From contig NZ_UGYM01000002.1 of NCBI RefSeq assembly GCF_900456975.1, positions 1,736,001 to 1,800,000 of the forward strand: a stretch of DNA of 64,000 bases, given 5' to 3'. Source of the DNA: Shewanella baltica (lineage in GTDB: Bacteria > Pseudomonadota > Gammaproteobacteria > Enterobacterales > Shewanellaceae). Both the position numbers and the translations under genes were made by a program. The notes under the pieces are model-generated. The model worked only from the letters and a program-made list of their open reading frames with translations, was not told the origin of the DNA and did not search any database. Each line of letters starts with the position of its first letter. Positions within the stretch are counted from its first letter, which is position 1. This document shows, in pieces, positions 47,376 to 57,018 of the stretch.

Positions 47376-49691
47376 ATGTTAGAAAAACTGGTCAACGGAT
47401 TTGAGTCATTTTTATTCCGCAATCGTGCGTGGGTCGTCGGCATTTTTGTGTTTTTGACGTTGTTTTTAGGCTTTCAAGCCAGTCAACTCAAAATGGATGC
47501 GGCCTTCATTAAAAACATTCCACTGCATCACAGTTATATGCAGACCTACCTGAAACACCAAAAAGATTTTGGTGGCGCCAACAGCATCATGGTGGCGGTG
47601 GAAGACACCAGCGGCAATATTTTTAATGCGAACTATTTTGATACCTTAAAAAACGTGCACGATCAGCTGTTTTTTATACCTGGGGTTGATCGCGCGCAGG
47701 TGAAATCGATTTTTTCGCCTTCCACTCGTTTTACAGAAGTCGTTGAAGATGGTTTTGCTGGCGGGCCCGTTATTCCTGCGGATTTTTCGACCTCAGTATC
47801 AGGGCTCGAAACCGTGCGCGATAATATTGAAAAAGCGGGCATCGTTGGTCGATTAATTGCCAACGATTACAGTGCGGCCATGGTGTCGGCTCAGTTGATG
47901 GATTTTGATCCACAAACAGGTAAACCCTTAGATACCATTGCCTTTGCGGCGCAGCTCGAAAAAGAACTCAGGGGCAAGTTTGAAACCGACAAGGTTAAAA
48001 TTCACATCATAGGTTTCGCCAAGATGGCGGGGGATGTGGCCGATGGTGCTAAGGGCGTATTGCTGTTCTTTGTGATCGCCATTTTGATCACCGCCGTCAT
48101 GGTTTACCTCTTCTCTAAATCAATCATTCTGACCGTTTTACCCCTCGTCTGCAGTTTAACTGCTGTGGTTTGGCAGCTTGGTTTATTGACTGTGATTGGT
48201 TTTGGTCTTGATCCCATGTCGATTCTGGTGCCGTTTTTGGTATTTGCCATCGGGGTCAGCCACGGGGTGCAGATGATCAACGCGGTAAGGCGCCGCGTGA
48301 TGGACGGACAAACCACCAAAGCGGCGGCGGCTTCGGCATTTCGCAGTTTATTAGTACCGGGCGGTGTGGCTTTACTGTCTGATACTGTTGGTTTTATTAC
48401 CCTGTTGTCGATTGATATCGGGATTATTCGCGAGCTGGCGATTTCGGCATCACTCGGTGTGGGCGTGATCATTTTCACTAACCTTATCCTGTTGCCTTTG
48501 GTGATTTCTTTTACTGAAATCAAAGTCAATAAAACCGCAGAGCCGACGGCTGAAGAAGTCCGCACTGAAGCGATTTGGCGTTTCTTAGCACGTTTCGCGA
48601 CGCCTAAATACGCTGTGGTGGTGATTATTGCCACTGTGGTGTTGTATTTTGCCGGTCTGCAACAAGCCAATCAGATGAAGATTGGTGACTTACAGGGCGG
48701 GGCGCCAGCGTTACACCAAGATTCGCGCTATAACCTCGATACCTTCTTCATCACAGATCATTTCTCCATCACCACCGACGTGATGACTGTGATTGTTGAG
48801 GCGGCGCCCGAGGCTTGTACTTACCACGATGTGCTCACTCAAATTGATGAGTTCGAGTGGTTAGTGCGTAATACGCCTGGGGTCGAGTCGACTGTGAGTC
48901 TGGCGTCGGTTGCTAAAAAAGTGAACGCAGGCTTTAACGAAGGTAATCCAAGGTGGGAAGTGCTGCCGCGCACGACCGCGAGTTTAGTGCAGGCCATTGG
49001 CCAAATTCCGACGACCTCTGGTTTGTTAAATGGCGATTGTTCTGTCATGCCTGTGTATCTGTTTATGAAAGATCATAAGGCAGAAACCATAGAAACTGTG
49101 GTCGCTAAGGTGAAAGCCGTCGCCGCGAAAATGGATAACGACAAGCTGCAGTTTAAACTGGCATCGGGTCCTGTAGGCGTGATGGCTGCGACCAACGAAG
49201 CGGTAGCCGAAGCGCAATTACCTATGATGTTATACGTCTATGGTGCCGTGTTTGTACTCTGTTTAATCAGCTTTAAATCCTTGAAAGCGACTGTGGCGGT
49301 AATTATCCCGCTGTATGTGGTGTCGACATTGGCGCAAGCTTTGATGACGCAACTGGATATTGGCTTAGCAGTTAGTACCTTACCTGTTATTGCGCTGGGT
49401 GTCGGTATCGGTGTGGATTACGGTATTTATATCCTCTCTACCATGTCGTCTAAGCTCTCGAACGGTATGCCGGTGCAACAGGCATACTATGAGGCGTTGG
49501 TCGAACGGGGCAGTGCGGTGATCTTTACTGGCCTCACATTGGCGATTGGTGTCAGTACTTGGTTCTTCTCGGCACTTAAATTCCAAATGGACATGGGAAT
49601 ATTGTTAACATTCATGTTTGTGGTAAATATGCTCGGTGCCATAATTATCCTTCCTGCATTGGCCGCTGTTTTCTGGCGCCAACCTAAGTAG
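47376..49691 (+). CDS. RND superfamily (MMPL-type) transporter
   Basis: Inner-membrane transporter of 771 residues with two RND halves. Each half has one membrane helix, a large periplasmic loop and a bundle of five helices: first half starts WVVGIFVFLTLFLGFQ, bundle from ~residue 225 (LLFFVIAILITAVMVYLFS...FVFAIGVSHGV-type); second half bundle around YVYGAVFVLCLISF with GVGIGVDYGIYILSTMSSK, the MMPL signature. About 770 residues suits the lipid-type MMPL/HpnN group, shorter than the ~1040-residue drug-efflux RND proteins, and no membrane-fusion protein gene is adjacent. Terminator follows, ending the cluster. Confidence 0.92.
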   Translation: MLEKLVNGFESFLFRNRAWVVGIFVFLTLFLGFQASQLKMDAAFIKNIPLHHSYMQTYLKHQKDFGGANSIMVAVEDTSGNIFNANYFDTLKNVHDQLFFIPGVDRAQVKSIFSPSTRFTEVVEDGFAGGPVIPADFSTSVSGLETVRDNIEKAGIVGRLIANDYSAAMVSAQLMDFDPQTGKPLDTIAFAAQLEKELRGKFETDKVKIHIIGFAKMAGDVADGAKGVLLFFVIAILITAVMVYLFSKSIILTVLPLVCSLTAVVWQLGLLTVIGFGLDPMSILVPFLVFAIGVSHGVQMINAVRRRVMDGQTTKAAAASAFRSLLVPGGVALLSDTVGFITLLSIDIGIIRELAISASLGVGVIIFTNLILLPLVISFTEIKVNKTAEPTAEEVRTEAIWRFLARFATPKYAVVVIIATVVLYFAGLQQANQMKIGDLQGGAPALHQDSRYNLDTFFITDHFSITTDVMTVIVEAAPEACTYHDVLTQIDEFEWLVRNTPGVESTVSLASVAKKVNAGFNEGNPRWEVLPRTTASLVQAIGQIPTTSGLLNGDCSVMPVYLFMKDHKAETIETVVAKVKAVAAKMDNDKLQFKLASGPVGVMAATNEAVAEAQLPMMLYVYGAVFVLCLISFKSLKATVAVIIPLYVVSTLAQALMTQLDIGLAVSTLPVIALGVGIGVDYGIYILSTMSSKLSNGMPVQQAYYEALVERGSAVIFTGLTLAIGVSTWFFSALKFQMDMGILLTFMFVVNMLGAIIILPALAAVFWRQPK

Positions 49692-49698
49692 GGTCTAC

Positions 49699-49730
49699 AA
49701 ATGGGGAGCTTAGCTCCCCATTTGTTTTTG
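49699..49730 (+). terminator. intrinsic terminator of the envelope cluster
   Basis: AAATGGGGAGC/GCTCCCCATTT stem with a 3-base loop followed by GTTTTT, 7 bases after the RND stop codon. The rest of the 264-bp gap to the dehydrogenase gene holds a 60-codon open frame (49753-49935) that I reject. Confidence 0.88.
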
Positions 49731-49955
49731 AATACTTAGTCTGCTTTATCGATTGTTTGGTCATTTGTCATTCATTGTTTACGCGAATACTGGATTTCAA
49801 GAGGATGTACCACTAAAATTTTCCTCGAAATACAGCGGTTTTAGTAATAAACTTCGCGCGATGATCCAGATCACATTAATTTATCTGAGATCGTTAAGCC
49901 GAAGCATCCAAATAATGAAAAAAGCGCTGCCATAGACGCTTAAGGAAACAGCAAC

Positions 49956-52900
49956 ATGGCCTTGAAAGATGCAATGCCTTCAGTACTACTTGAAAATGTA
50001 GTCAGTTTAATTCACGCTAAAGTCCCTAATTCACAAGCCAAGCAAGTTGAACAGTTCGCCACCTGCCTTTATGCCCACATGTCGAAAGACGATCTCAATG
50101 CGCGTAATGACAGTGATTTATACGGTGCGGTTCTCAGTTTATGGAACGCCCTGAACAAAACGCCAAAAGGTAACACTCACCTACGAGTGTTCAACCCTAG
50201 CCAGGCCAAACACGGCTGGCAATCTACCCACTCGATCATTGAAGTTATCCAACCTGACATGCCATTCTTGGTAGATTCAGTTGGTATGGCATTGAATCGT
50301 ATGGGTATTACTGCTCACATGATGTTACACACTCCGCTGGCCATTGAGCGTTCAGATAGCGGTGTGACCAATGTCACTTATCTTAATCAGAGCCCAGAAA
50401 GCACTGAACATGTCGCCGTATTCTTGATTGAAATTGACCGTCAAAGCAGCACAGTCGATATCAAAGCATTAGAGCGCGAAATTCAGTCTGTGCTTGCCGA
50501 TGTTGCTTCATCAGTCAATGACTGGGAAGCCATGTCTGCCAAGTTGGGTGAGATGATCAAGGAATTGCCAAAACGTCCGTTCCCGGGCGATAAGCAAGAG
50601 TTAGAAGAAGCGATTAACTTCCTGACTTACTTGAATAATCATCACTTTACGCTTTTAGGTTACCGCCAATACGATTTGAATCGTGTCGAAGGTGACGTTG
50701 AGCTAGTGCCTAATATAGCCTCTAGTTTAGGTTTGATGAACAAGCACACTAAAGCGCAACCTGAACAAGGTTTGTTGCTATCTAGCTTCTCCGATAGCGC
50801 CCGCAAAGAAGCCTTAGACCACAGCTTGTTGATCCTCACTAAGAGCAGTGCCAAGAGCCGCGTACATCGCCCAGCTTATGTCGATTATATCGGCATCAAG
50901 CGTTTCGATAAGAAAGGCAATGTGGTTGGTGAAGATAGATTTATCGGTTTATATGCGTCAAACCTGTATAACCGCAGCCCACGTGAAATCCCACTGCTGA
51001 ACGAAAAAGTGCAGCGTGTGTTAGATCGTTCAGGCTTAACCCCACGTTCACACGACTATAAAGCCCTGCTAAACATTCTTGAGAATTTACCTCGTGACGA
51101 GCTAATTCAAGCCAATGTTGATGATTTATCGCACATGGCCCATGGCGTGTTAGAAATGCAAGACAGAGACAAGCTGAAACTCTTTGTGCGCAAAGATGGC
51201 TTTGGCCGTTTCTTATCCTGTTTAGTGTACGTTTCTAAGGATCGTTACAACACTAAACTCCGCCAAGATACTCAACGTATTCTGGCCCAGCATTTTAACA
51301 GCAAAGAAGATGTAGAGTTTACGACTTATTTCTCCGAGTCGACGCTAGCCCGCACTCACTACATAGTCAAAGTTGATAACAATAATATGGATGTAGATGT
51401 GGCTGCCATAGAGAACAACTTAATAGAAGCGGCACGTTCGTGGGAAGATAAGTTAAGCACTGCGCTTAACAGTGCACTCGGTGAAGAAGCCGGCACTCAT
51501 CTGACAAAGCGTTATTTCAATGCGTTTGAGCAAAGCTATAAAGAAGATGTATTGCCAAGCTCTGCCGTCGTTGACATGCAACAGCTCGAAGCACTGGATG
51601 ACGAACACAAGCTCGGCATGTTGTTCTATCAACCGCAAGAAGCGGCGCTGAACGACAATAAAGTGCGTTTAAAGCTATTCCATAAAGATGAGCCAATTCA
51701 TCTTTCTGACGTGCTGCCAATGCTGGAAAACTTTGGTCTGCGCGTGATCAACGAGCGTCCATATGAAGTCACGACCTCAGACGGTTCTACCTTCTGGATC
51801 TTAGACTTCTTGATGACAGTTAAAGTCGTCAACACCGACAACATCGCCGATAGCCAAGACAGATTCCAAACTGCACTGTCACAAGTGTGGCAAAAGAAGT
51901 TAGAAGATGACGGTTTCAACCGCATTATTCTGGCGTCAGGCTTAACGGGCCGTGAAGTCTCGGTACTGCGCGCGTATGCCAAATACATGCGTCAAATCGA
52001 TGCGACGTTCAGTCAGTCTTATATCGAAGAAACCTTCGGTCGTTACCCACAAATCGCTGATTTGTTGGTGAAGATGTTCATCCGTAAATTTAACCCTAAA
52101 CTGAAAACCCGTACTCTGGGCAAGTTTATGGAACAGATCAATTTACGTTTAGACGAAGTGTCTAGCCTAGATGATGACCGTATTATTCGTCGTTATTTAG
52201 ACTTGATTAACGCCACTTTGCGTACCAACTTCTACCAACAGGATGCTAAAGGCGAATCTAAGAGTTATATCTCGTTTAAATTCATGCCTTCACTGATCCC
52301 TGAAATGCCACGTCCACTGCCGAAATTCGAGATCTTCGTTTATTCGCCACGGGTTGAAGGTGTGCATTTACGTTACGGTAAAGTGGCCCGTGGTGGTCTG
52401 CGTTGGTCAGATCGTCGTGAAGACTTCCGTACCGAAGTATTAGGTCTGGTAAAAGCACAGCAAGTGAAAAACACTGTGATCGTGCCTGTGGGTGCTAAAG
52501 GTGGCTTTGTTTGTAAACAATTGCCAACCGAAGGCGGCCGTGAAGCATTCTTCACCGAAGGTCAAGAATGCTACCGCATCTTTATCCGTGCTTTGCTCGA
52601 TATTACCGATAACATTTTGAACGGTGAAATCGTCCACCCATTGGATGTGGTTCGTCACGATGAAGATGACCCATATTTAGTGGTAGCAGCCGATAAAGGC
52701 ACAGCGACATTCTCTGATATCGCGAACTCGATTTCTCTTGAATACAACTTCTGGCTCGGTGATGCATTCGCATCGGGTGGCAGTAACGGTTATGACCATA
52801 AGAAAATGGGTATCACGGCCAAAGGCGGCTGGGAATCTGTTAAGCGTCATTTCCGCGAAGTCGGTATTGATTGCCAAACCACAGACTTTACCTGTTTAGG

Positions 52901-54800
52901 TATAGGTGACATGGCGGGCGACGTATTCGGTAACGGTATGTTGTTGTCTAAGCACACTAAACTGGTTGCAGCCTTTAACCACATGCATATCTTTATCGAT
53001 CCAAATCCGGATACGGCATTAAGTTATGATGAACGGGCGCGTTTATTCGCTCTGCCACGTTCAAGCTGGGAAGATTACAACAGCAAGTTGATTTCTAAAG
53101 GTGGCGGTATTTTCCTACGTTCATCTAAATCCATTCCATTATCGGCAGAAATTAAGCAAATGTTGGCCACAGAGAAAACCTCTATGACCCCAACTGAGCT
53201 GATGAAAGAACTGCTGAAAATGCCAGTTGATTTGATCTGGAACGGCGGTATCGGTACCTATGTGAAATCTGCACGCGAAACCCATGCTGAAGTCGGCGAT
53301 CGCGCCAACGATGCATTGCGTGTCAACGGTGGCGAACTGCGCGCTAAGATAGTCGGCGAGGGCGGTAACTTAGGTTGTACTCAGTTAGGTCGAATCGAAT
53401 ATGCATCTAACGGCGGCCGTATCAACACTGACTTCGTGGATAACGTTGGTGGTGTGGACTGTTCAGATAACGAAGTGAACATCAAGATTTTGCTGAACGC
53501 TATGGTAACTGAAGGTGAACTGACGTTGAAACAACGTAACCGTTTACTGGAAGAAATGACTGAAGAAGTCGGCCACATCGTACTGCAAGACTGTAAAGAT
53601 CAAACGCGTACTATCTCTGTGACTCAAGTGCGTGGTGCTGAGCAGTTAAAAGAGCAGATCCGCTTTATCCAGTATCTGGAAAAAGAAGGCAAGTTAGACA
53701 GAGCCTTAGAGTTCTTACCGTCTGACGACGAATTGGCTGAGCGTTTAGCCAGTGGTCGTGCGTTAACACGTCCTGAGCTATCAGTACTGGTTGCCTATGC
53801 GAAGATGGTGCTGAAAGAGCAATTAGTGACCCCAGAAATCACTGAAGATACGCTGTTAAGCCAATTGCTTATCGCCTATTTCCCGAAAAAACTTCAGGAA
53901 AAATACAGCGACAAAATGGCAACCCATCCACTGCGTGGCGAAATCATTGCGACCTCACTCGCCAATGAACTCGTTAACGACATGGGTTTGAATTTTGTTC
54001 AACGTATGCAAGATGAGACTGGTGCCTCAGTTGCTGACGCGGCAATTTGCTACACTATGGCCCGCGAAGTATTTGGTTTAGCTGAATTAACTAAATCGAT
54101 CACTGACTTAAACGGCATAGTTCCTGCTGTGGTTCAAGGTGAAATGCTGCATCAGTTACGCCGCAATATGCGTCGTGCTAGCCGCTGGTTCCTCCGTCAC
54201 CGTAACCGCACTGGTAGCATCGAACAGACAGTTGCCTTCTTCAAACCAGTATTTGAACAAATTAAAGATAACGTTCATTTATATCTGGTCGAAGAAGAAG
54301 CTAAGGGTATCCAATCTGAGATCAATGCTTTGGTCAAAGAAAACGTACCACAAGCTGTGGCAACCATTGTGGCTAACATGAGCACCTTGTTCTCTGCCTT
54401 AGACATTGCCCAAATTGCCCAAACAGAAGATAAGACAGTTGCGCTAGTGGCTGAAACTTACTTCAAACTCGGCGCCCGCGTTGAGCTGCACTGGTTCTTA
54501 GAACAGATCAGCGCTCAACCTGTGGCTAACCATTGGCAAGCACTGGCTCGTGCCGCCTTTAGGGAAGAGTTGGATTGGCAACAACGTGCATTAAGTTCAG
54601 TGGTACTAAGAACCTGCAGTGCAACCTGTGATGCCGAAAGCGTGATTTCTCAGTGGATTGAGATCAATCAAGGCTTATTGGAAAGATGGTTCCACATGCT
54701 AGCTGACTTCAAAACGTCGCAAAGCCATGAGTTTGCTAAGTTCTCTGTCGCCCTACGTGAACTTAACCTTCTGATCCTTCACTGCGAAGGCCAAAAGTAA
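49956..54800 (+). CDS. NAD-specific glutamate dehydrogenase, large (L180) class
   Basis: 1614-residue cytoplasmic enzyme converting glutamate to 2-oxoglutarate and ammonium with NAD, a catabolic role. The long N-terminal half holds regulatory ACT-like regions; the catalytic core begins near residue 810 with ARGGLRWSDRREDFRTEVLG, and VPVGAKGGFV carries the active-site lysine; later VGEGGNLGCTQLGRIEYA is the nucleotide-binding segment and FIDPNPDTALSYDERARLF is conserved. The C-terminal ~350 residues are helical, as in the Pseudomonas enzyme. Stand-alone gene with a terminator at 54821. Confidence 0.96.
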   Translation: MALKDAMPSVLLENVVSLIHAKVPNSQAKQVEQFATCLYAHMSKDDLNARNDSDLYGAVLSLWNALNKTPKGNTHLRVFNPSQAKHGWQSTHSIIEVIQPDMPFLVDSVGMALNRMGITAHMMLHTPLAIERSDSGVTNVTYLNQSPESTEHVAVFLIEIDRQSSTVDIKALEREIQSVLADVASSVNDWEAMSAKLGEMIKELPKRPFPGDKQELEEAINFLTYLNNHHFTLLGYRQYDLNRVEGDVELVPNIASSLGLMNKHTKAQPEQGLLLSSFSDSARKEALDHSLLILTKSSAKSRVHRPAYVDYIGIKRFDKKGNVVGEDRFIGLYASNLYNRSPREIPLLNEKVQRVLDRSGLTPRSHDYKALLNILENLPRDELIQANVDDLSHMAHGVLEMQDRDKLKLFVRKDGFGRFLSCLVYVSKDRYNTKLRQDTQRILAQHFNSKEDVEFTTYFSESTLARTHYIVKVDNNNMDVDVAAIENNLIEAARSWEDKLSTALNSALGEEAGTHLTKRYFNAFEQSYKEDVLPSSAVVDMQQLEALDDEHKLGMLFYQPQEAALNDNKVRLKLFHKDEPIHLSDVLPMLENFGLRVINERPYEVTTSDGSTFWILDFLMTVKVVNTDNIADSQDRFQTALSQVWQKKLEDDGFNRIILASGLTGREVSVLRAYAKYMRQIDATFSQSYIEETFGRYPQIADLLVKMFIRKFNPKLKTRTLGKFMEQINLRLDEVSSLDDDRIIRRYLDLINATLRTNFYQQDAKGESKSYISFKFMPSLIPEMPRPLPKFEIFVYSPRVEGVHLRYGKVARGGLRWSDRREDFRTEVLGLVKAQQVKNTVIVPVGAKGGFVCKQLPTEGGREAFFTEGQECYRIFIRALLDITDNILNGEIVHPLDVVRHDEDDPYLVVAADKGTATFSDIANSISLEYNFWLGDAFASGGSNGYDHKKMGITAKGGWESVKRHFREVGIDCQTTDFTCLGIGDMAGDVFGNGMLLSKHTKLVAAFNHMHIFIDPNPDTALSYDERARLFALPRSSWEDYNSKLISKGGGIFLRSSKSIPLSAEIKQMLATEKTSMTPTELMKELLKMPVDLIWNGGIGTYVKSARETHAEVGDRANDALRVNGGELRAKIVGEGGNLGCTQLGRIEYASNGGRINTDFVDNVGGVDCSDNEVNIKILLNAMVTEGELTLKQRNRLLEEMTEEVGHIVLQDCKDQTRTISVTQVRGAEQLKEQIRFIQYLEKEGKLDRALEFLPSDDELAERLASGRALTRPELSVLVAYAKMVLKEQLVTPEITEDTLLSQLLIAYFPKKLQEKYSDKMATHPLRGEIIATSLANELVNDMGLNFVQRMQDETGASVADAAICYTMAREVFGLAELTKSITDLNGIVPAVVQGEMLHQLRRNMRRASRWFLRHRNRTGSIEQTVAFFKPVFEQIKDNVHLYLVEEEAKGIQSEINALVKENVPQAVATIVANMSTLFSALDIAQIAQTEDKTVALVAETYFKLGARVELHWFLEQISAQPVANHWQALARAAFREELDWQQRALSSVVLRTCSATCDAESVISQWIEINQGLLERWFHMLADFKTSQSHEFAKFSVALRELNLLILHCEGQK

Positions 54801-54820
54801 ACTTATTATAACAATCAGAA

Positions 54821-54847
54821 GCCCTGGCGATCGCCGGGGCTTTTTTT
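54821..54847 (+). terminator. intrinsic terminator of the glutamate dehydrogenase gene
   Basis: GCCCTGGCGA/TCGCCGGGGC stem (one T-G pair) with little or no loop in linear pairing, then seven Ts. The core is the GCGATCGC octamer. pyrD starts 16 bases later. Confidence 0.88.
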
Positions 54848-54863
54848 AGGTCGAGGAAAGTAC

Positions 54864-55883
54864 ATGTTTTATAAAATCGCACAGAAAGTCATGTTTCAGA
54901 TGGATCCTGAGCGAGCTCACCATCTTGCTATAGGCAGTCTAAAAATGACCGCCAATAGCCCGCTAACGTGTCTATACGGACAAACGATTGCACCGGCTCC
55001 CGTGAGTGTTATGGGACTGACTTTTCCTAACCCAGTGGGACTCGCTGCGGGTATGGACAAGGACGGCGAATCGATTGATGCCTTTCATGCGATGGGATTT
55101 GGTCATGTTGAAGTGGGCACTGTGACCCCAAGACCACAACCCGGTAATGATTTACCCCGTCTATTTAGATTAAAGCCTGCCAAAGGCATTATTAATCGCA
55201 TGGGGTTTAATAATAAAGGTGTCGATAATCTGGTCAAAAATTTGATCGCTAAAAAGACCGACATTATGGTTGGTGTTAATATTGGTAAAAATAAAGACAC
55301 CCCAGTAGAACAAGGTAAAGATGATTATTTGATCTGCATGGACAAAGTTTATCTCCATGCGGCTTATATTGCGGTGAATATTTCATCACCCAATACCCCA
55401 GGATTGCGATCGCTACAATATGGCGATCTATTAGACGAATTATTGAGCGCAATTAAAACTAAGCAACTTGAACTGGCCGAAAAGCATAAAAAATACGTGC
55501 CCATCGCGCTTAAAATTGCTCCAGATTTAACCATCGAAGAAATTGAAAATATCGCGCAAGCTTTGATTAAAAACAAATTTGATGGCGCAATTGCGACTAA
55601 TACTACCTTAACGCGTGATGGTGTTAGCGGTCTTGCCAACGCCAATGAAAGCGGCGGCTTAAGCGGTAAACCTCTGACAGAGCTGTCTACCAAAGTGATC
55701 AAGCAGTTAGCGATATGCTTGAAAGGGCAGATCCCGATCATCGGCGTGGGCGGCATCAATAGTGCCGAAGATGCCTTGGCTAAATTTGATGCGGGCGCCA
55801 CTATGGTGCAGATTTATTCGGGTTTTATTTATCAAGGTCCGAAGTTAATTAAAGAAATTGTGAATGCATATCGCTTAAAATAA
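54864..55883 (+). CDS. pyrD: dihydroorotate dehydrogenase (quinone)
   Basis: Class 2, membrane-associated FMN enzyme that oxidises dihydroorotate to orotate with quinone; pyrimidine synthesis. 339 residues. N-terminal amphipathic helix ([21 protein letters not shown]) for membrane docking; [33 protein letters not shown] with the base Ser at ~175; [23 protein letters not shown] is the FMN phosphate site (split by normal family variation). zapC lies downstream as in E. coli. The first codons lie just past the upstream terminator, so its own promoter must overlap that region. Confidence 0.98.
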   Translation: MFYKIAQKVMFQMDPERAHHLAIGSLKMTANSPLTCLYGQTIAPAPVSVMGLTFPNPVGLAAGMDKDGESIDAFHAMGFGHVEVGTVTPRPQPGNDLPRLFRLKPAKGIINRMGFNNKGVDNLVKNLIAKKTDIMVGVNIGKNKDTPVEQGKDDYLICMDKVYLHAAYIAVNISSPNTPGLRSLQYGDLLDELLSAIKTKQLELAEKHKKYVPIALKIAPDLTIEEIENIAQALIKNKFDGAIATNTTLTRDGVSGLANANESGGLSGKPLTELSTKVIKQLAICLKGQIPIIGVGGINSAEDALAKFDAGATMVQIYSGFIYQGPKLIKEIVNAYRLK

Positions 55884-55884
55884 T

Positions 55885-55981
55885 GATCTTAAGATCAATA
55901 TAACGATCTAAAATAAGATCTTATTCTTTAACAGCGATCTAAAAGGATCCCTAGATCGCTGTTAAGATCCTATATTAGATC
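55885..55981. promoter_or_regulatory. cluster of nine GATC (Dam) sites with a 12-bp inverted repeat
   Basis: GATC occurs at 55885, 55893, 55905, 55917, 55936, 55946, 55954, 55966 and 55978. Chance would give fewer than one per 97 bases. AACAGCGATCTA (55930-55941) pairs perfectly with TAGATCGCTGTT (55952-55963) around a 10-base loop, and AATAAGATCTTATT is palindromic at 55912-55925. No T-run follows the stem, so a simple terminator is unlikely. It lies between pyrD and zapC, whose start is about 100 bases on. Confidence 0.75.
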
Positions 55982-56083
55982 GACTAAGTAACTGTTAAAT
56001 AATTTGTATTTTATTATTTTTATTTTGATATTGGATAAAATATCTACTATTATGTCCCAGTGTTCAAATATTGGGTCACCGTT

Positions 56084-56617
56084 ATGTTATTAATGCCACA
56101 AAAAGATTGGCAATGGAAATATAACGATTCGTATGGTGTTTTAGGCGTATCGTTAGGTTCCGAGATAGAATTTCTGACGTCTTATAAAGCAAAATTACTC
56201 ATTCCAGATGCCTTATCAAGCATGGAATTTAATATTGCGCACGCCAAATTCTATATGAGCTTACTCGATAGATTACCTAAAACCCTGTCTTTGTCCGATG
56301 CTGCAATTGTTCAAATTGCCCTCAATGCTACCGCAGCCCATTTTATGCTGACACCGCAAATGCCAAAATCATGGTTTTTTGATACCAGTGATGTCTGTGT
56401 TTATAGCGATGTGGGTAAAGTCTTTGAGCTTAAATGCCAAAAGCAAAGAGTGCTCGCCCTCGTAGTTGAAAATACCCTACAGTCCGCGCTAGTGATGTTA
56501 TTGTCACCTGAATGTGTCTTGTCGGGCGCTAAAACTATGGTGCAGTTTGAAACCATTAAAGTGATGCATAATCGCTTACACCCCCTACGTGCGCAGCGCC
56601 ACGTGGTTGCGGCATAG
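56084..56617 (+). CDS. zapC: cell division protein ZapC
   Basis: FtsZ-binding stabiliser of the division ring. 177 residues. The segment MLTPQMPKSWFFDTSD matches the PQMPKSW core of E. coli ZapC (YcbW); AKLLIPDALSSMEFNIAHAKFY and VLALVVENTLQSALVMLLSPE align with its N- and C-terminal halves. The frame starts at a GTG (56060), but ATG 56084 with GGGT upstream is preferred. The pyrD-zapC order is that of E. coli, which supports the name; overall identity is low. Confidence 0.88.
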   Translation: MLLMPQKDWQWKYNDSYGVLGVSLGSEIEFLTSYKAKLLIPDALSSMEFNIAHAKFYMSLLDRLPKTLSLSDAAIVQIALNATAAHFMLTPQMPKSWFFDTSDVCVYSDVGKVFELKCQKQRVLALVVENTLQSALVMLLSPECVLSGAKTMVQFETIKVMHNRLHPLRAQRHVVAA

Positions 56618-57018
56618 CTCATCATTGGTTTTTGATATTAACCACTTACCGATAATTCGTGAGTCTTAGTTTTCTCTATTTGGCCCTGCTTTTAGTATTA
56701 AACTCACTACGCAGTCTGGTTTGCCATGGTATTCACTCGTCGACTCGCAGCCAGTCCGTCCTTGGATGCTCGACGCCCCGTCCATGGGGCGGACGGTCGT
56801 CTCGCCAATCACCATTGCGCACCTTTCAGCATTTGCGTTGTCTGGGGTTTCAAGAGGGAGGAGTTTTTATTTAACTATGGCTGGCACTGTTTTCTGTATT
56901 GTTTGCGCAGCGCTAAAAGCAAAAATAGTTGTGGGTCAGGTTTTTGACAGCTTGAGATAATAGGTTTCGAAAACGCGCATGCGCACTATACAAAGATTAG
57001 GTTTTTACGAGGAAAATA
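56618..57018. other. 401-bp gap before the unknown gene, no recognisable gene
   Basis: Three overlapping short frames (56659-56960) have no family-like features and mixed composition, so I reject them as genes. Around 56778-56796 CCGTCC/GGACGG forms a GC-rich hairpin in a locally GC-rich patch, unlike the AT-rich flank. GCGCATGCGC, a 10-bp palindrome at 56975-56984, is close to the start of the next gene and could be an operator. TTCGAAAAC and TATACA around it are a weak possible promoter. Confidence 0.45.

Noticed and set aside
49753..49935. 60-codon open frame before the glutamate dehydrogenase gene
   Set aside because: No ribosome site, no hydrophobic or domain pattern, and it fills a normal promoter region.
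56659..56960. Three overlapping short plus-strand frames between zapC and the unknown gene
   Set aside because: Mixed composition with no family pattern; starts lack ribosome sites.
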